Shown here: positions 1-14,498 of the stretch, piece after piece
Numbering within the stretch: position 1 is the first letter of the stretch
How the letters are laid out: the number at the start of each line of letters is the position of its first letter
NCBI RefSeq assembly: GCF_002865645.1
Contig: NW_020194555.1
Location: 2,754,288-2,818,287, forward strand
Source of the DNA: Hyaloscypha bicolor E
Lineage: Eukaryota; Ascomycota; Leotiomycetes; Helotiales; Hyaloscyphaceae
DNA: 64,000 bases
Direction of reading: 5' to 3'
Program-made: the position numbers and the translations under genes
Notes under the pieces: generated by a model
Told to the model about the DNA's origin: nothing
Databases searched by the model: none
The model's input: the letters and a program-made list of their open reading frames with translations, nothing else

Positions 1-391
1 AGCGTAACTAATTAATGCATGCTTCCAGGAGCCCGTAAATAATCTCTAGGACCTTAGAAATATTTATATAGGTTTCTTATATAAATATTTATTAAATACT
101 TTCCATATAGCTATTTAGATTATTCTAATACGAGATCTAATAGGTAGCGTTAATTTTGTGGAATAGTGCCTTAGTACTTTGGATTAAGCTAATTAGAATA
201 CTTAGATCCCAAATGAAATCGCAATTACTAGCTAGCCCCTATACCTGGGGTATAATTACCCTTTCTTCTCGCTTACTTAGCCCCGATCTAATTAGATGAT
301 TTTTACGTCTATTATCCAGATCATATTAGTAAAACTATCTCCCAAGATACTAGAAGTTTATATTAATTAAATAAATAATTAATTAAATATT
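1..391. other. Unassigned AT-rich, moderately mutated DNA
   Basis: No open frame or recognisable domain is visible. The stretch keeps some GC-containing words, unlike the block that follows, so it is less RIP-mutated. It ends where an LTR-like repeat begins. It could be the interior of a retroelement truncated by the window edge, but nothing in it proves that. Confidence 0.4.
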
Positions 392-743
392 TACTAGGAT
401 AAATTAATAGATCTTGGGGACAAGATCCTAGAAGAGGGGCATAGTTATAATGTGTACAGGGTCGCACGTGACTTAAGGGCATATAACGAACCTCGGATAT
501 TACGGGTATTAATCAGGGAATTCGGTAGCCCTTTAATATCCCAACTAATTACTGTTTATATTATATGTATTAGGCTTATAAATTACTAATTATATATATG
601 CCATTCGGGCCTCCTATTTAGAGGGGGCTTTCCTGGACTTTATAGGAGAGACAGAGATTAGTTCTATACTGAATTTAATACTATGGTTTCATAACACACT
701 GATTTATTCTATTGTCTTATTACCTACTAATAAATACCTCACA
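392..743. repeat. LTR-like repeat, lightly mutated copy
   Basis: About 352 bp that align along their whole length with 49247-49600. The repeat begins TACTAGGATAAATT (probably TG before mutation) and ends CCTCACA, so it has the TG...CA outline of a long terminal repeat. The other copy carries A or T at most places where this one has G or C, the direction expected of RIP. No matching 5-bp target duplication was found around it, so it may be one end of a larger element rather than a solo LTR. Confidence 0.6.
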
Positions 744-1380
744 ATAGCCTTAATTTAGAAAAAGTAAATAAATAGCTTAATTTCTTAATTAAAATTATTT
801 AATTTCTTTATATTTAGTTTTATTTAAAATAAAATAAACTAATATAATAAATCCCTAGAAAAAATCTATTCTAATTAAACTATTATTAATAATATTAGCT
901 TTATTTTATATACTTTTTATTTTCTTTTAGGTAAAATTAATAAAGAATTATATAATAATAAGATTTCTATAATTCTATTTAATATAAATACTATTATACT
1001 AAAGTTAGGCTTAAAGATTTTATATAAGTATATAATTTATTAGATTATATATTATAGTATTAAAGTTTTTAAAATTATTCTAAAATAAATTCTATAGATT
1101 ATTATTACTTTTCTTATATAAAATATATTAATATATTTTAGTAATTATATATTTCTAAAGTTTAGTCTTTATTATAATTACTAGATTAATACTATTTTTC
1201 TATTTCTTAATTAGCTTCTTTTTCTTATTAGTATTTATATTAAATCGAGTTTAGATTCTCTCTAATATATATATATATAATTTATAATAAAAGAGATTTA
1301 AAAATAAGATAATTTATAATAGATTTATAGAAAAGATTTAGTAATAAAAATATCTAGATATCTAGTTTAGATATCTAGTT

Positions 1381-1500
1381 AAGATATTAGATATCTAGTT
1401 AAGATATTAGATATCTAGTTAAGATATTAGATATCTAGTTAAGATATTAGATATCTAGTTAAGATATTAGATATCTAGTTAAGATATTAGATATCTAGTT
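1381..1500. repeat. Perfect 20-bp tandem array, six units
   Basis: Six identical copies of AAGATATTAGATATCTAGTT sit head to tail, with degenerate partial units on both sides (about 1351-1380 and 1501-1535). Each unit holds the palindrome AGATATCT. Perfect identity inside heavily mutated DNA suggests the array expanded after mutation of the surroundings, or is kept uniform by slippage or unequal exchange. Confidence 0.9.
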
Positions 1501-4500
1501 AAAATACTAGATACCTAATTTAAATATTAGATATTTTAGATATCTAGAAATATTAAGAATATTAAAATAAATATTTTATTTATAATAAGAAATTTAGGAA
1601 ATGAAATATTATAATTTCAAAAGAGTCTAAAGCTTAAAGAACTCGATTTAATAGTAAAATCGAAGTAGTAGTTAAAGAGCTTTAAGAATATATATAAAGT
1701 ATATATTTCGGAAAGAGAATTCTATAAATATAAGTATTATATAAATAGAAAAAATAGTTTCTAAAAAAGTAGTCTTAAAGTTAAAAGAAATTAGTTTTAA
1801 AGAATAATAAAAGTTAAATAAATAGATAATTAAATAGCTAATTACTTATTAATTAGTAAGAGCTAGATATTTTCTTTATAAGCTATTAAATACTTTTATA
1901 AAATTAATAAATAATTTCTTTCTTTAATATAAAATAGACTAGATTTGTTTTAAGCTACTAAATACTTTTAGAACTAATCTAAAATCTTCTCTAATCTATA
2001 TATATAAACTAATTAGTATTAGTTTACTAGTAATATATAATACTATTATATAAATATAAAAATACTAGTTATATTAGTTAGTAAAATTATTATTATTTAG
2101 AAATAAGAATTATAGTATTATAATATTAATATATAATTCCTAAATTTACTAAGCCTAAAAAAGTCTAGTTTACTAGTTAAATTACTAATAAAATGCAAGG
2201 TTATATAATTATATCTTATATCTTATATTCTATTATTTATATTTTATTATTTATATTTCATATCTTATATCTTATAATTATATATATAATTTCTAAAGAA
2301 ATAGCTATACTAATATTAACTTTAGGAATTCTATATTTATTATAATTAAGAATATATTAGATTTCTAATTCGTTTTATTTATTTCCGGAAATATTAATAT
2401 TTATATTCTTAGCTAGGTTATTTCCTTATTTATTACTTTTTAAAATAATATTCTTCTAGCTTCTTATATAAAATAGCTTTTTTTCTATTTTGGCTTATTT
2501 TTAGAAAACTTCTTTAATTATTTCTATTTCTTTTCTCTTTTTTCTTAATAAGAAACCCGTTATAATATTAATAGAAATACTATTTATAGCCAAATCTTAA
2601 TACTATTTATTAATTCCAGAACCTAAAATATTAGTAATTCTAATATAATTTCCTTTAAAGCAAAGTAGCTATTTAGATTTCCTAAATATAACTTACTTAC
2701 TTTATATATAGATCCTAATTAACTAGTTTCTTTTTCTCTTTCTTATTTAGTAAACTAGATATTTCTTATTAATCTCTAGATATTTTTAGGTTAAGTATTT
2801 AAGTTATAATTAAATTCTTTTTTTCGGATTTAGGAAATAATTTAGTTAAATTACTAGTATTTACTAATAAGAAAAAAGAAAAAACTTTCTTATTTAGGCT
2901 TAAATAGCCCTTTATACTATTTTCTATTAAATTAGTAAGTATATTTATAATTTATAAGCTTTTCTATTAGTAAGTAATAAAACCAAGAAATATAAATATA
3001 TTCTAAATTAATATTATTATTCTTATTTCTATTATAATACTTATAATAAATTTATTTTCTTAGTTTTAGATTTATATTATAAGCTATATTAATTTAAATA
3101 GTATTTTCTAATTATACTTAAAACTAACTTTTTCTAAAATATAATTATCTAAATTCTTTATTTATTTTAGCTTAATTACTATAGCTATTATAGTATTTTT
3201 TATAACCTTTATTATAACTTCTAATATATTTTCTCTAAAGACTCGAATTATATTTATTAGATTATTAATACTATTATATTTATTATAATTAGCTAGGCTA
3301 TATAAATAAGCTATAAATATTTTCCCGAATTATAATAGTAATTATATTAAGTTCTTTTTATAAGTTCTTTTAAGTTATAGTAATAATAGATAGTTTTTCT
3401 AGACTTCTTACTAGCTAGTTAATATTATTTCTCTTAGGTTTACTACTTTTAGTAAGTTTTATATAATTAGCTATAGGCTAAGTTTTCTTTTTATTTATAT
3501 TTATAATAGCTTTAGGAAATATAATAAAAAGAACTAGTAAAGAATAATTATTTTCTAGTTTAGGAACCATATTATAAACTACTATATTTAAGTATTCTTA
3601 TCTAAATCTAAATATATCTGGGTTATTAGTAATATTAAAATAGTATTTCTTTTTTTTATATTAATAAAATATTATTATTTTCTTATATATTTTATTATAT
3701 TTATAAATAGAAATATTTATAAACTCGAAGTTCGTATTTTTAAGAATATAATCTCTTATTAAAATAGATAATTCCCTTATAAATTCTTAGTACTAAATAA
3801 TTTCATTTATTTCTTTTTTTTTTAGTAATTTCTTTAATATTTTATTAAATATATTAATATAAGATTTAAATGAGATTCCTTTATTCTGGGCTTATATAAT
3901 AATCTAATTAAGAAAGTTATAACTAATTTTAAATATTTCCTAGTTATACTTTCGGAATTCCTTTAATAAAGCTTTAAAAAAACTTAATTTTCTAGTAATT
4001 TCCTGAATTATTAGTATAGTACTTTAATATAGTCTTAATCTAATTCTTATAAATAGAAGAAATATAATAAATAATTCTCTTTTTTTAATATTATTAGAAA
4101 TATAATAGTTCTTATATATATTTATATACTATTTTAAAAATATAAAGATATTATTTCTCTAAAACTATAATACTTTAGAAACTCTTATAAGTAATAGGTT
4201 TAAATCCGGTACTAATATATACTTATTCTTAATTATATTAATCTTAATAATTTCTTCTATAATTAATTATAGAGTTTCTATATCTAAGACTTTTACTAAT
4301 AAGATTTCTAAAGAACTAACTTTTTATTTAAATATATCTTTTAGTTTAGAAACCAGAATTAGAAAGAAACTAGTTAATAATAATAAATATAATTAAGGTT
4401 CAAGTTTTAGTATTAATAATAATAAAGTAATAGCTTTTCTAGTCTTATTTTTATTACTTATATTCTCTTTCCTATTTTATTAGCTTAATACTTATAGTAT

Positions 4501-5340
4501 TTTTCTTTATTTTTACTAAACTAGATATATTTAATAATATTATTAAAAGTAATAATAAAAATAATAAATATAACTTTATTAATTTTTCTAATTTTTTGGA
4601 ATTCTTTTTTATTTCTTTATTTAGTATCTTTTTCTTTTTCTAGAAGCTTCTCTAGTTTATTTATATAATTTCTTATTTCCGATTTCTTTTTAATTCTTAT
4701 TTCTAATTTCTATTTACTATTTTATTTAAAATTAAGAATATTTCCTCTTTTAAATATCTTTTCCGAACTTAGAAATAAGCTTTTTTACTAAAACTAATAT
4801 TACTTTTATTCCGGTCTTTATTATAACTAAAAATAATATATAAATTAATAATATAACTTTATTTCCGAGTACTAAAATCTATTTTTAACTAAGATCTAAC
4901 TTATATTATTTTAGTATAATATTTCTTATTCTATTTCCTCTATTTCTTTTTTTATTTATAATTAGCCTCTATTTTTATTATTCTTATATATTATATTAGT
5001 AATTATATCTTATAACTAACCCGTATCTAAATTACTAGATATATTAGAAATTAATATAAGATATTAAAATTATTACTTATATATTCTTAATATTTTAGCC
5101 TTAGGCTTAAGGTATTATAATAGCCCTTTTCTTTCTTATTTTACTAAGCTAATAATTCGCTTTATAAATATCTTTTAGAACTTTATAAAAGTATTACCTT
5201 AATTATAAAATTTCTATTTTCCCTATATTACTTATTATAAAATATATAGAAAAGAAACTATAATAAGACAAAAACCTATATAAAATATATTAGAATATAA
5301 AACATAACTTAATAATAAAATAATAAATTAAAAATATAAA

Positions 5341-5398
5341 TAATAAAATATAAATAATAAAATATAAATAATAAAATATAAATAATAAAATATAAATA
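5341..5398. repeat. 14-bp AT-only tandem array
   Basis: About four copies of TAATAAAATATAAA in direct orientation. A similar array in the opposite orientation occurs near 2229-2258, so the two could be parts of inverted copies of the same element. The composition is so simple that chance similarity cannot be excluded. Confidence 0.7.
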
Positions 5399-6209
5399 AT
5401 ATATAATATATAAAAGCTTAATTAATTAAATACTTATAAAGAATTATTTTCTAGAATTATAGAAAAACTAGCTTTCTTATATAATTTCTATAAGTTATAT
5501 ATAAAAGACTACAGCTTTTATTATATAACCTAAATTTTAAAACTACTAAAATAATATAATTTTTTAAAGAATATAGCCTATTATATTATACTAATTAGAT
5601 CTTTAAAAAATAGCTATAGGCTATATAAGCAAATACTAGTATTTAATTATAGATATAATTACTTTCTTTAATTATATAAGTAATTAATACTATAGCTATA
5701 AGAGTTCTTTTTAAGAGAAATATATTATATAAGATCTGGTTTAAATAAAAGCTATTTACTAATTTTCTAGACTATAAAAAGAGTACTTACTATATATATA
5801 CGGCCCTAGAAGCTATAGGGCCTATAGAAAGTATTACTAAGAGTAGTATTTCTAGAAAAGATAAAGAAAATAAAAAGAATAAAAAGAATAAAGAAAATAG
5901 AAAAAATAAAGAAAATAGCTTTTTTATAAATAAGGAAATAAAATAAGAGAAAGTAACTAAGGAAATAATTTTATCTGAGCTAACTAGAAGAATTATAAAA
6001 TATATAAGAAAATAAAAAGAGAATATAATAAAGAAAGCGAATTCTAAAGCTTTTAAATATAATATTTAAGAAATTATAATTCTCTAGATTCTAAAATAAT
6101 ATAGATTTAATATAGAAATAAATAGAATTCTAGTAAAAGTTCTAGAAAAAACTCTAAAAATATATAATTTATAAGTTTTACTTTTAATAAAAGCTAATTA
6201 AAATAGAGC

Positions 6210-6313
6210 TACTATAATAGCTAGTATAAGAATATAATTTACTAAGAATAGGATATCGGAAATAGATATAAAATAAAACTAAGCCGGAATTATTTAGATA
6301 AAATAATACTAAA
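6210..6313 (+). repeat. 5' LTR-like repeat of the outer gypsy element (heavily RIPed)
   Basis: 104 bp aligned without gaps to 27174-27277. Counting by eye there are 26 differences. 25 are transitions, and in every one of those this copy has A or T where the right copy has G or C. The repeats flank about 7.8 kb of plus-strand gypsy sequence once the two later insertions are removed. No matching target duplication was found, so the exact LTR ends are uncertain and 104 bp is unusually short for an LTR. Confidence 0.6.
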
Positions 6314-7325
6314 CTTACTTAACTTAGCTTATAAAAGTAATATAATACTACTAATAAAAGACTTATATTTGTTTTTAGAAAATAAAAATAGAATATTACT
6401 TTTAATATTTAATAATCTCTTTAATTTATAAAGAACTAAAAAGCTTAACTAGAAGTATAATATTCTTTATAACCTAATTAATCTCGAAGCCTAATTCTTA
6501 ATTAGAGTAAATAATATTTCTTTCTTAGTAATTAGTTCTCTACTAATATAAAAGAAGAAAGATATTATCTTTTATAACCTAATTAATCTCGGAACCTAAT
6601 TCTTAACTAGAGTAAATAATATTTCCTTAATATTAATAAAAGTAAAAAAACCGGCCTCTTTTCCTAATATAAGAAGAATTAGTAGTAATTTACTAATTTA
6701 AAATAAGAAAAAATAATAGTTAGTTTTAATTTACTAACTTAAAATTAAATAAAATAATAATTAGTTATAGTTTACTAATATTAAATAAGAAAAACTTATT
6801 TAGTACTTATTTCTATAGCTAATACTTTTTCTAAAGCTATTATAAATATCCCAGAGCCAAATATTACTATTATAAATATATTAGATAAGAGATTCTAATA
6901 TAATAAAATAAAGAAACTAGACTTTAATATTATAAACCTATATTACCGGAAAAGCTATTATAATACTATTCTAGAAAAAAATATTAAGAAATAGCTAGCT
7001 AACTTAGAACTCAAAATTAGTATAAATATTTCAAAAATAAATAAGGCCTAATAAAGATTACTTATATAAGATAATCTTATTAATAAATATTATTTTATAG
7101 CTAATAAATAAATGAAATATTATTAGAAATTCTATTTATATATTAACTAATTTACTAAGAAAGTTAATAAGCTAGAAATAATTACTAGTTAACTTTATAT
7201 AAAAGAAAGATTAGTATAAAAAGAAATAATAAAGTAAAGATCTAAATAAATATTTAAGAATACTATAGATTCCTATTAGAAGAACTATTTAATAACTAAT
7301 ACTAAGGCTTTTTTCTGTTTTTAGT

Positions 7326-7652
7326 TATAAGATATATAATAATAGAATAATATATAAGTAATTAAAGTAAGTAAGCTATAAAATAATACTTATAAGTATA
7401 ACTAATTCCAAGAATTAATTCTAATAAAAGACTAATTAATACCCCTTTTTAAAGCTAGAAGCATCTCTTTATATATTTCCTAATACTTAGCCAAGTTTAT
7501 AAAATACTTTACTTAATTAGGAAATATAATCCTATATAATTCGTATAATTCCGATTACCTATATAATTCTAATTATAAGCTTTATCTAAAATAGGAAACT
7601 AGATTTATAATATCTAATATCTATTTATATACTATTATATATATCTATTATA
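7326..7652 (-). repeat. 3' LTR of inner gypsy element 1
   Basis: 327 bp aligned without gaps to 14172-14498. The two copies differ almost only by C/T and A/G changes. Ends are TA...TA, as expected if the original TG...CA termini were hit by RIP. Confidence 0.85.
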
Positions 7653-8876
7653 TTAACTTCCTCTCTAGGTCTTTATTCCCAAGAGGCCTGAGAGAACTAT
7701 AAATAGCTTTATAAATAGTTCCCTAAAACTTTTCCGGTTATTAATTCTCTCTAAAAACTTCCTATAATTACTTTATTATTATATTAGATAATAGACTTGA
7801 GAATATAGTTTACTAATCCTATTTAGCTAACTCGTAAATTACTTCTAGTAATTCTCTCTTATAAAGATAGTACGAATATAATATATACTATTAGGTAAGA
7901 AGCTCTTCCGGTTTTCTAATTAGTTTATAAATCCTAACTTAGCCTCTATTTATAAATAAATTATTATTCTATAGGCCTAAGAGCTTGAAAAAGTTAATCC
8001 GATCTTCTAGTTTATTTATAAATCCCTTCTTTGAAATTTTCTGGATATTCCTAATATAGAGCTAGTTCTAAATTCGTAATTACTATTTAGAAAAAGGATA
8101 TTATAAAAAGGCCTCTCTTTTCCTACTAACTAATCTTCTCTTTCCTTAATTATAATACTATATCTAGCTTCTCTTTGTCTCTTACCTTTCTTTTTCAAGC
8201 CTTCTTTAAGCTTCTTTAAGCTTTATTTAAGCTTTATTTAAGCTTTATTTAAGTTCCCTTCTAATTCCCTCTTCTACTTCTTTATCTATTAAGATAAATA
8301 CTTCTCTTAATACTTATTAGCCTATTATTACCTATTTGGCTAATACTCCTGTATTCTTAATTTGCCCTTACTATCTTTAATATTCCAAGAATATTACTAA
8401 GTTTCCCGATCTTATTTATATTAAGAGTAATAATTATTCGGTATATAATTACTACTATTCTAAAAACAAGAAGTATAATCCTATAAATTATAATTTCCTT
8501 TATTTATTTCCTATTCTAATACTATTTAAGATTTCTCAAATATATATAATATAATTAAACCAATTTCTTTACTATTAATATATATAAGTATCTTTTCTAT
8601 TCTTTACCTAAAAGAGAAAAGGCTATAACTACTTTTCTTCTATACTAAATAGTATATATTTCTTATATTAAAGCTATTATTTAAGGCTAATAGATTCCCC
8701 TAATAATTCAAGAAATAGATTAAGTAATTCTTACTAGCTTAGTATAAGTATAAAGTACTCTTAATAATATAATTAATATTTTTTAGTATTAAGTAAGCTT
8801 ATTTCTTTCTCGTTTTTTATTAATAGCTAATAGCTTTATAGATTAATTTATTACTTATTTCTTAAGAGAATCCTAA

Positions 8877-9005
8877 TAATAATAATAGATAAAATAATAA
8901 TAATAATAATAATAATAAATAATAATAGATAATAATAATAATAAGCTAATAATAATAATAATTAATAATAGATATAATAATGAATAATAATAATAATAAA
9001 TAATG
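8877..9005. repeat. AAT trinucleotide microsatellite
   Basis: Long imperfect runs of AAT broken by AGAT and AGCT words, inside inner gypsy element 1. A 12-bp imperfect array (TTTAAGCTTTAT-like) lies upstream at about 8205-8252. Both are simple repeats inside dead retroelement DNA. Confidence 0.8.
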
Positions 9006-11770
9006 AGATAAAGAATAATTATAAGAATGAGGGTATTTATAAAGATATAGAAATTAGAGTTTGTAAAAGTTTGGAATTTAGATGTGTTATATAGAGCATT
9101 TTTCTAAAAAATAAAGGACTAGTAGTATTTGTAAGTAATTTTCTAGATACAAAAACATTTAGTATTTTTATATCGTTATTTTAACATAAATAGGTATTAT
9201 AATTATTACTTTTTTCAAGTATTCTTATAATTCTGAGCTATATTCTTCTAGATTACTTAATAGTTCCTATATTATATATTTATTAGTAAATAGCTCTTTT
9301 AATAAAACGAGATACTTCTTTTCTTTTTTGTCTTTTCTATAGGCTATAATAAAATTCTATCTCGGAATTCTTTTTTATTTTTAATCTCGACTAGTTCTAG
9401 TTCTATTATAGTACTAGCTTGCGGGTATTATAGTTCTAAGAGAGAAATATAGAAAATATTATAGATCTAATATAATAGTAATAATTCTAAGTAATATATT
9501 TATTTATATATTTTTATAACTTCTAGAATTTTAAAGAAGCTAAGATATTTATTTACTAGCTTTATACTAGATTATAGCTATTAAATATTCTTTATATAAA
9601 GTATAACTTTATTATATATATCAAATTCCTTATTAATATATTTCTTATTATAGTACTTTTTTTATATATTTCTTATTTCTTACTATTACTTTTATAGTAT
9701 TTTCTATTTTATTTAAATCCTCTATATTTTTTCCTATATTACTAGTACTTCTTTTTCTAAAATATTATTCTTAATATATAGTTTAATACTAGAATAGAAT
9801 TTATATAATATATAAAATAGAGAAATTCCTATTATTAAATATAAATTCTATAAAAGTAAGCTTTATTATCTAGTTATCTTATTAGTAACTAATATAATAT
9901 CTCAAGTACTATTCCAGAGTTTGATTTAGATTCTTTATTTATCTATTAGTTTATAAGTAAAATACTATATTTAGTTATTATTAAATCTTTAAATAGAAAT
10001 ATAAACTTAACTAGAACTTATTTATAAAAACAAATTCTCTATTAGAAATTATACTTATAAGTATACTAAAGTCTTTAATAATATAATATATAAATAGCTC
10101 TACTAATTCAGAAGCCGAGATTTCCTTAATAATTAGAATATATTATACTATTTTCATATATTTATTAATAATAATAAATATAGAATTATATATCTTATTA
10201 TAAAACCTAAAAAGAAGTAGTTTTATAATAAAGTCTATAGTAATTTCTTGCTATAACTTAAAGAAAAAGGGAAATAAACTAAGTATATTATATAATAAAT
10301 ATCTTTTTATCTTAGTCTATTAATATATAAGGCAAGTTCTAATATAGTTTTTTATATTCTTTTTTATATTTTACTAGAAGTACTTTTTCTAGAGAATTTC
10401 TAATATCTTACTAATACTAAAATACCTATTTATAAAATTATTATAGTTAGCTTATAATAATTCTTTTTTAAGAGCCGATTTATTTAGTATATAAATAGTA
10501 CCCTAATATCTTAGTAATTCAGATATATTAAGTTCTTAAATCTTAATAGCTTTAGTAAAGATTTCTTTTAAAAACTATTTATATTACTAGTATTATATTA
10601 ATAAATTAAGCCTTTAGTATTATAATAGTAATTTAAATAGTATCTCTCTATTTTCCTTATATACTATTTTGGACCTAGCTATTTATATAGCTAGAATTTA
10701 TAATATATACTATTTATAACTAGCTATACTAATAATAGGCTCAAATAGTAATATTTCTAATATTATTTTATTACTAAAATAAACTTCTCTTTCGGAATTC
10801 TTTAGTATTTTACTAATTAAAAAGTATTTATTTCCTCTTTTTTAGGCCTTGAATTATAGTATTATAAGAATAATATAATATTCTATTACTATTATTTATA
10901 GGGCTCTCTATTCTATATTCTATAGCTTATTATAAAATATAAGTAATAAAGTATCTTTATTTATATCTGCTATAAAGTCTGGCCTTTTTAATAGCCTATT
11001 AGTAAAATTACTATATTCTGGCTAGTATTCTAAAACAAAGTCGAAAATAGCTAGCTTCTCTACTTATCTTATCTATTAACTATTTAGTTTTCTCTTAGTT
11101 ATAAAATATTTCAAGTTATTATAATTTATTTTAATAATAATAGTATATTAGATATATATTAGATAATATTACTAAGTATAAAATACTAAAATAATAGCTA
11201 AAAGCTCAGAATTATATATCTTATACCTGTTCTTAATTATAGTTATTTTTTTTTAAATAAAAGGCAATAGAATACTATCTGACTTCTGCCTTTTTACTAA
11301 AAAACTAGGAAATTATATCTATAATTACAAATCCTAAAATATTTATTTCTATATAAATCTTTAAGGCTAGATTAAAATAATAAAGAATTAGTACTATTAT
11401 AAATATAATTTATAGCTTTTTAAAAGCTCTATTTGCCTTATTTATCTAGCTAAAATAATATTATAAGTTTCTACTAGTTTTTAATAAATTAGTTAATTCT
11501 CTTATTACTCTAAAGTATTTATAAATAAACCTTTAGTAGAAGTTAGTAAAACCCAGAAATACTTGAACTTCCGGATATTATTCTTTAGAGCTAGCTATTC
11601 CCTAATAGCTATAACCCTACTAGCTTTTATTTCTATATTATTTAGACTAATTATAAATTCCAGAAACTCTATTCTTTCTATATTAAACTCGCATTTTACT
11701 AAGTTTATAAAAAGCTAATATTATTATAATTACTTAAATATATATTAGACCGCTATTATATACTATTCTA

Positions 11771-11812
11771 GATTCTCTAAATAAATCAAAATATTATTTA
11801 GATAAACTATAT
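11771..11812 (-). pseudogene. pol: Reverse-transcriptase active site of inner element 1
   Basis: The minus strand reads YIVYLNNILIYLEN, matching the Ty3/gypsy active site YLDDILIYSEN with D changed to N and S to L. These are the residue changes that G-to-A and C-to-T mutation would give. Flanking sequence has the same RT character on this strand. Confidence 0.75.
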
Positions 11813-13018
11813 AAATAATATTTATAAGGCCTACTAGTATATAATTAATATATACCTAAAATATTACTAGAATATTAGATAGTTTAAAGAATATAATATA
11901 ATATTTAAAATATTTATAATATATTTAAAATACTATTTTCTACTTATTACTTTCTTATATTTATAACTAATAATAAGTATTTTTTAAGTCTAGCTTTATA
12001 TATATCTTTATTTTATAAAGCCTATTTATAATCTTACTAATAAGTAATAATAGTATTTAGTTCTTAATAATAATCCTATTTAAACTCTAGTAATTAATAT
12101 ATAAATATAAGCTATTTTCTTTTTTTAGAACAAATATAATTAGGATACTAGCTAGACTAGTAAAATAATAAATTTATTTCTTTTTTAGGCTAGTATTAAG
12201 ATATTCCTAAAAAACTTTAAGCTTTCTTTCTAATAAAATATATATAGGACTATATAATAATTAGGACTCTAGTTCCAGATTTATATAATATTTTATTATA
12301 TAGTAGTTAGATAATATACCTATAGCCTCTATAGAAAATACTTAGAAAAAGTCCTAATATTTCTTAGGAAATATAATTATCCTATTAGTAATAATAGTAG
12401 TAATTTTTTAGCTATCTATTATAAAATAAGTAATTAATAGAAAAACATATACCTTATATTTTATTACTTTAGTAAACTTTCTAATATTTAGAACTTTAAT
12501 CTTCTATAATTAAATCTAGTATCTTTATATTACTTTCCTAAAAGAAATTAGGGAATTAATCTAGTAAAGCTATAGGAATTCAAATATTATATTAATATAG
12601 TTCAGATTAAAATTATATAATATAAAGTATATATTAGCCTCTTTTTAGTTTTCTAGTATATTCTTAGTAGTAATCCCAAGAATATAATCTTTATATAAAT
12701 AGATTCTTTTTTCCTTTAGTAAAAACAAGAGAATTACTCTTAATATTAATAGAATACCTATATCTAAAGCTAATTTCCTTTTTATATAATTAGCCTTTAT
12801 ATTCGAGTTTACTAATACTCTAATTCTTTACCTATCTTTTATTATCTTAATAATAATCTTAATTATTATTCTTATTTTAGAAGTCTTATTCTCTATAATA
12901 TAAATAAATATAACTATTATAGAATATATCTATTTCCCGGCTTCTTTAGTTCTGGGTACTTATATACTTTATAGCTAGACTTATTATAGTTATAGTAAGT
13001 CGGTTTCTTTTAATTAGG

Positions 13019-13060
13019 GCAAGTAGTAATATAGTAACCATTTTTCTAGTAAATAAAGCA
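13019..13060 (-). pseudogene. gag: Gag zinc knuckle of inner element 1
   Basis: The minus strand reads C-F-I-Y-W-K-N-G-Y-Y-I-T-T-C. One cysteine codon has become tyrosine and the histidine codon has become tyrosine, each by one transition. Restoring them gives C-x2-C-x4-H-x4-C. Its place between the 5' LTR and the RT supports the minus-strand orientation. Confidence 0.7.
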
Positions 13061-14171
13061 AATTATATCCGGTTTTATAAATCCTAATACGGGTACTATA
13101 TTAGACTCTATTATTATACTTTTACTATTCCGGTTTTATAAATCTTATAATAGAAATATATTTCTCTTCTATTTCTTTTTATTATTTCTCTTTTCTTTTC
13201 TTTTATTCTTTTTCTTTTATTATCCCGTTAGCTTATTATTATATTTCTATTAAGTAAATAGATTTAAATTATTCTTAATTCTTATAGTAATAGAAATAAG
13301 TTTCTTTTTTTCTTATAAAGTATTTCCTTAATAATTAATCTTATTTCGAATCTCCTATCTCAAACTACTAAATAAGTTATTCTATTTTTATAGTAAACCT
13401 ATATATCCTAAGTTATTTAATAGGCTATTTAAGTAAGATATAAAGCTTTAAATACTTTAGTCTGGCTATTATTTAGTATTCTTGAACTTAGTAAAGGTAT
13501 TATTACTATAGTTTTCCGGATCTAAGATAGAATTCTTTATAAATTTAATAAAAGTCTTCTAACCCGTAATATTAATACTTACTAATTACTTTCTATATTT
13601 CCAGATATTCCTGGCTATATTTTTAAAATAAGAAATATAATATATAACCTTTATTATATTAGTAGTTCAGGTAATTCTATTATTTTTATATTACTTTAAT
13701 TCTATCTAATAAAAGAAGTCCTGGGCTTCTTTAATATTCTTTCTCTAGTAAATAGGTAGTTCTCGGGTTTTTAGAGCCCTCTAAACTAAGAATATTACTA
13801 GGGATATAATGGGTTCTATATTAGATATCCGAATATCTTTAAGATAATAGATCTGAGTTTCTAGCTTCTCTAGATCTTCTCTTTATTATATCTCTATTTC
13901 TAACTTAGTAATATAATAGCAAGCTATTACTAATTTCTCTATTATTATTATCCTATTTACTAGTTCTGGAAGTATCTGAGTTCTATTTTCTTCTCCTAAT
14001 TAGATAGTATAAAGAGTATTTAACTAGGTACTCTCCTGGATACCCGGTTAGATTACTTTAGTAGTAATAGAGGCACTTTTCCTAGTTAATATTCTAGCTA
14101 TTAATATTTTATTTATTAATAGCTTAACTATCTTATAATAAACTACTTCCCGAAGATTGGATTAATTAGAA

Positions 14172-14498
14172 TATAAGGTATATAATAATAGGGTAATATA
14201 TAAATAGTTAAGATAAGTAAGCTATAAAGTAATACTTATAAGTATAACTAATTCCAAGAATTAATTCTAATAAAAAACTAATTAATACTTCTTTTTAAAG
14301 CTAGAAGCATTTCCCTATATATTCCCTAGTACTTAGCTAAGCCTATAAAGTACTTTACTTAACTAGGAAATATAATCCTATATAATTTATATAATTCCAA
14401 TTACCTATATAATTCTAATTATAAGCTTTACCTAAAATAGGAAACTAGATTCACGATATCTAATACCTATTTATATACTATTATATATACCTATTATA
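14172..14498 (-). repeat. 5' LTR of inner gypsy element 1
   Basis: Same length as its partner at 7326-7652. It is followed on the right by the second TTAGT copy (14499-14503). This copy keeps slightly more C and G than the left one, for example CTTAGCTAAGCC. Confidence 0.85.

Larger units (their letters stand above)
744..6209. mobile_element. RIP-destroyed repeat block, family not identified
   Basis: About 5.5 kb of extreme AT content, almost without CA or TG dinucleotides and with stop codons in every frame. I could not find a reverse-transcriptase, integrase or transposase signature. It contains a perfect 20-bp tandem array (1381-1500), a 14-bp array (5341-5398) and a lysine-rich low-complexity purine stretch near 5855-5940. 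RIP acts on duplicated DNA, so this is most likely one or more old transposons, but the type is unknown. Confidence 0.5.

Noticed and set aside
1351..1535. CRISPR-like array of 20-bp units
   Set aside because: The units are contiguous without spacers and lie in a eukaryotic RIP block. This is a tandem repeat.
2229..5402. Opposite-strand AT arrays as terminal inverted repeats of a 3-kb element
   Set aside because: The similarity is restricted to simple AT repeats; flanking sequences do not match, so no element boundary can be claimed.
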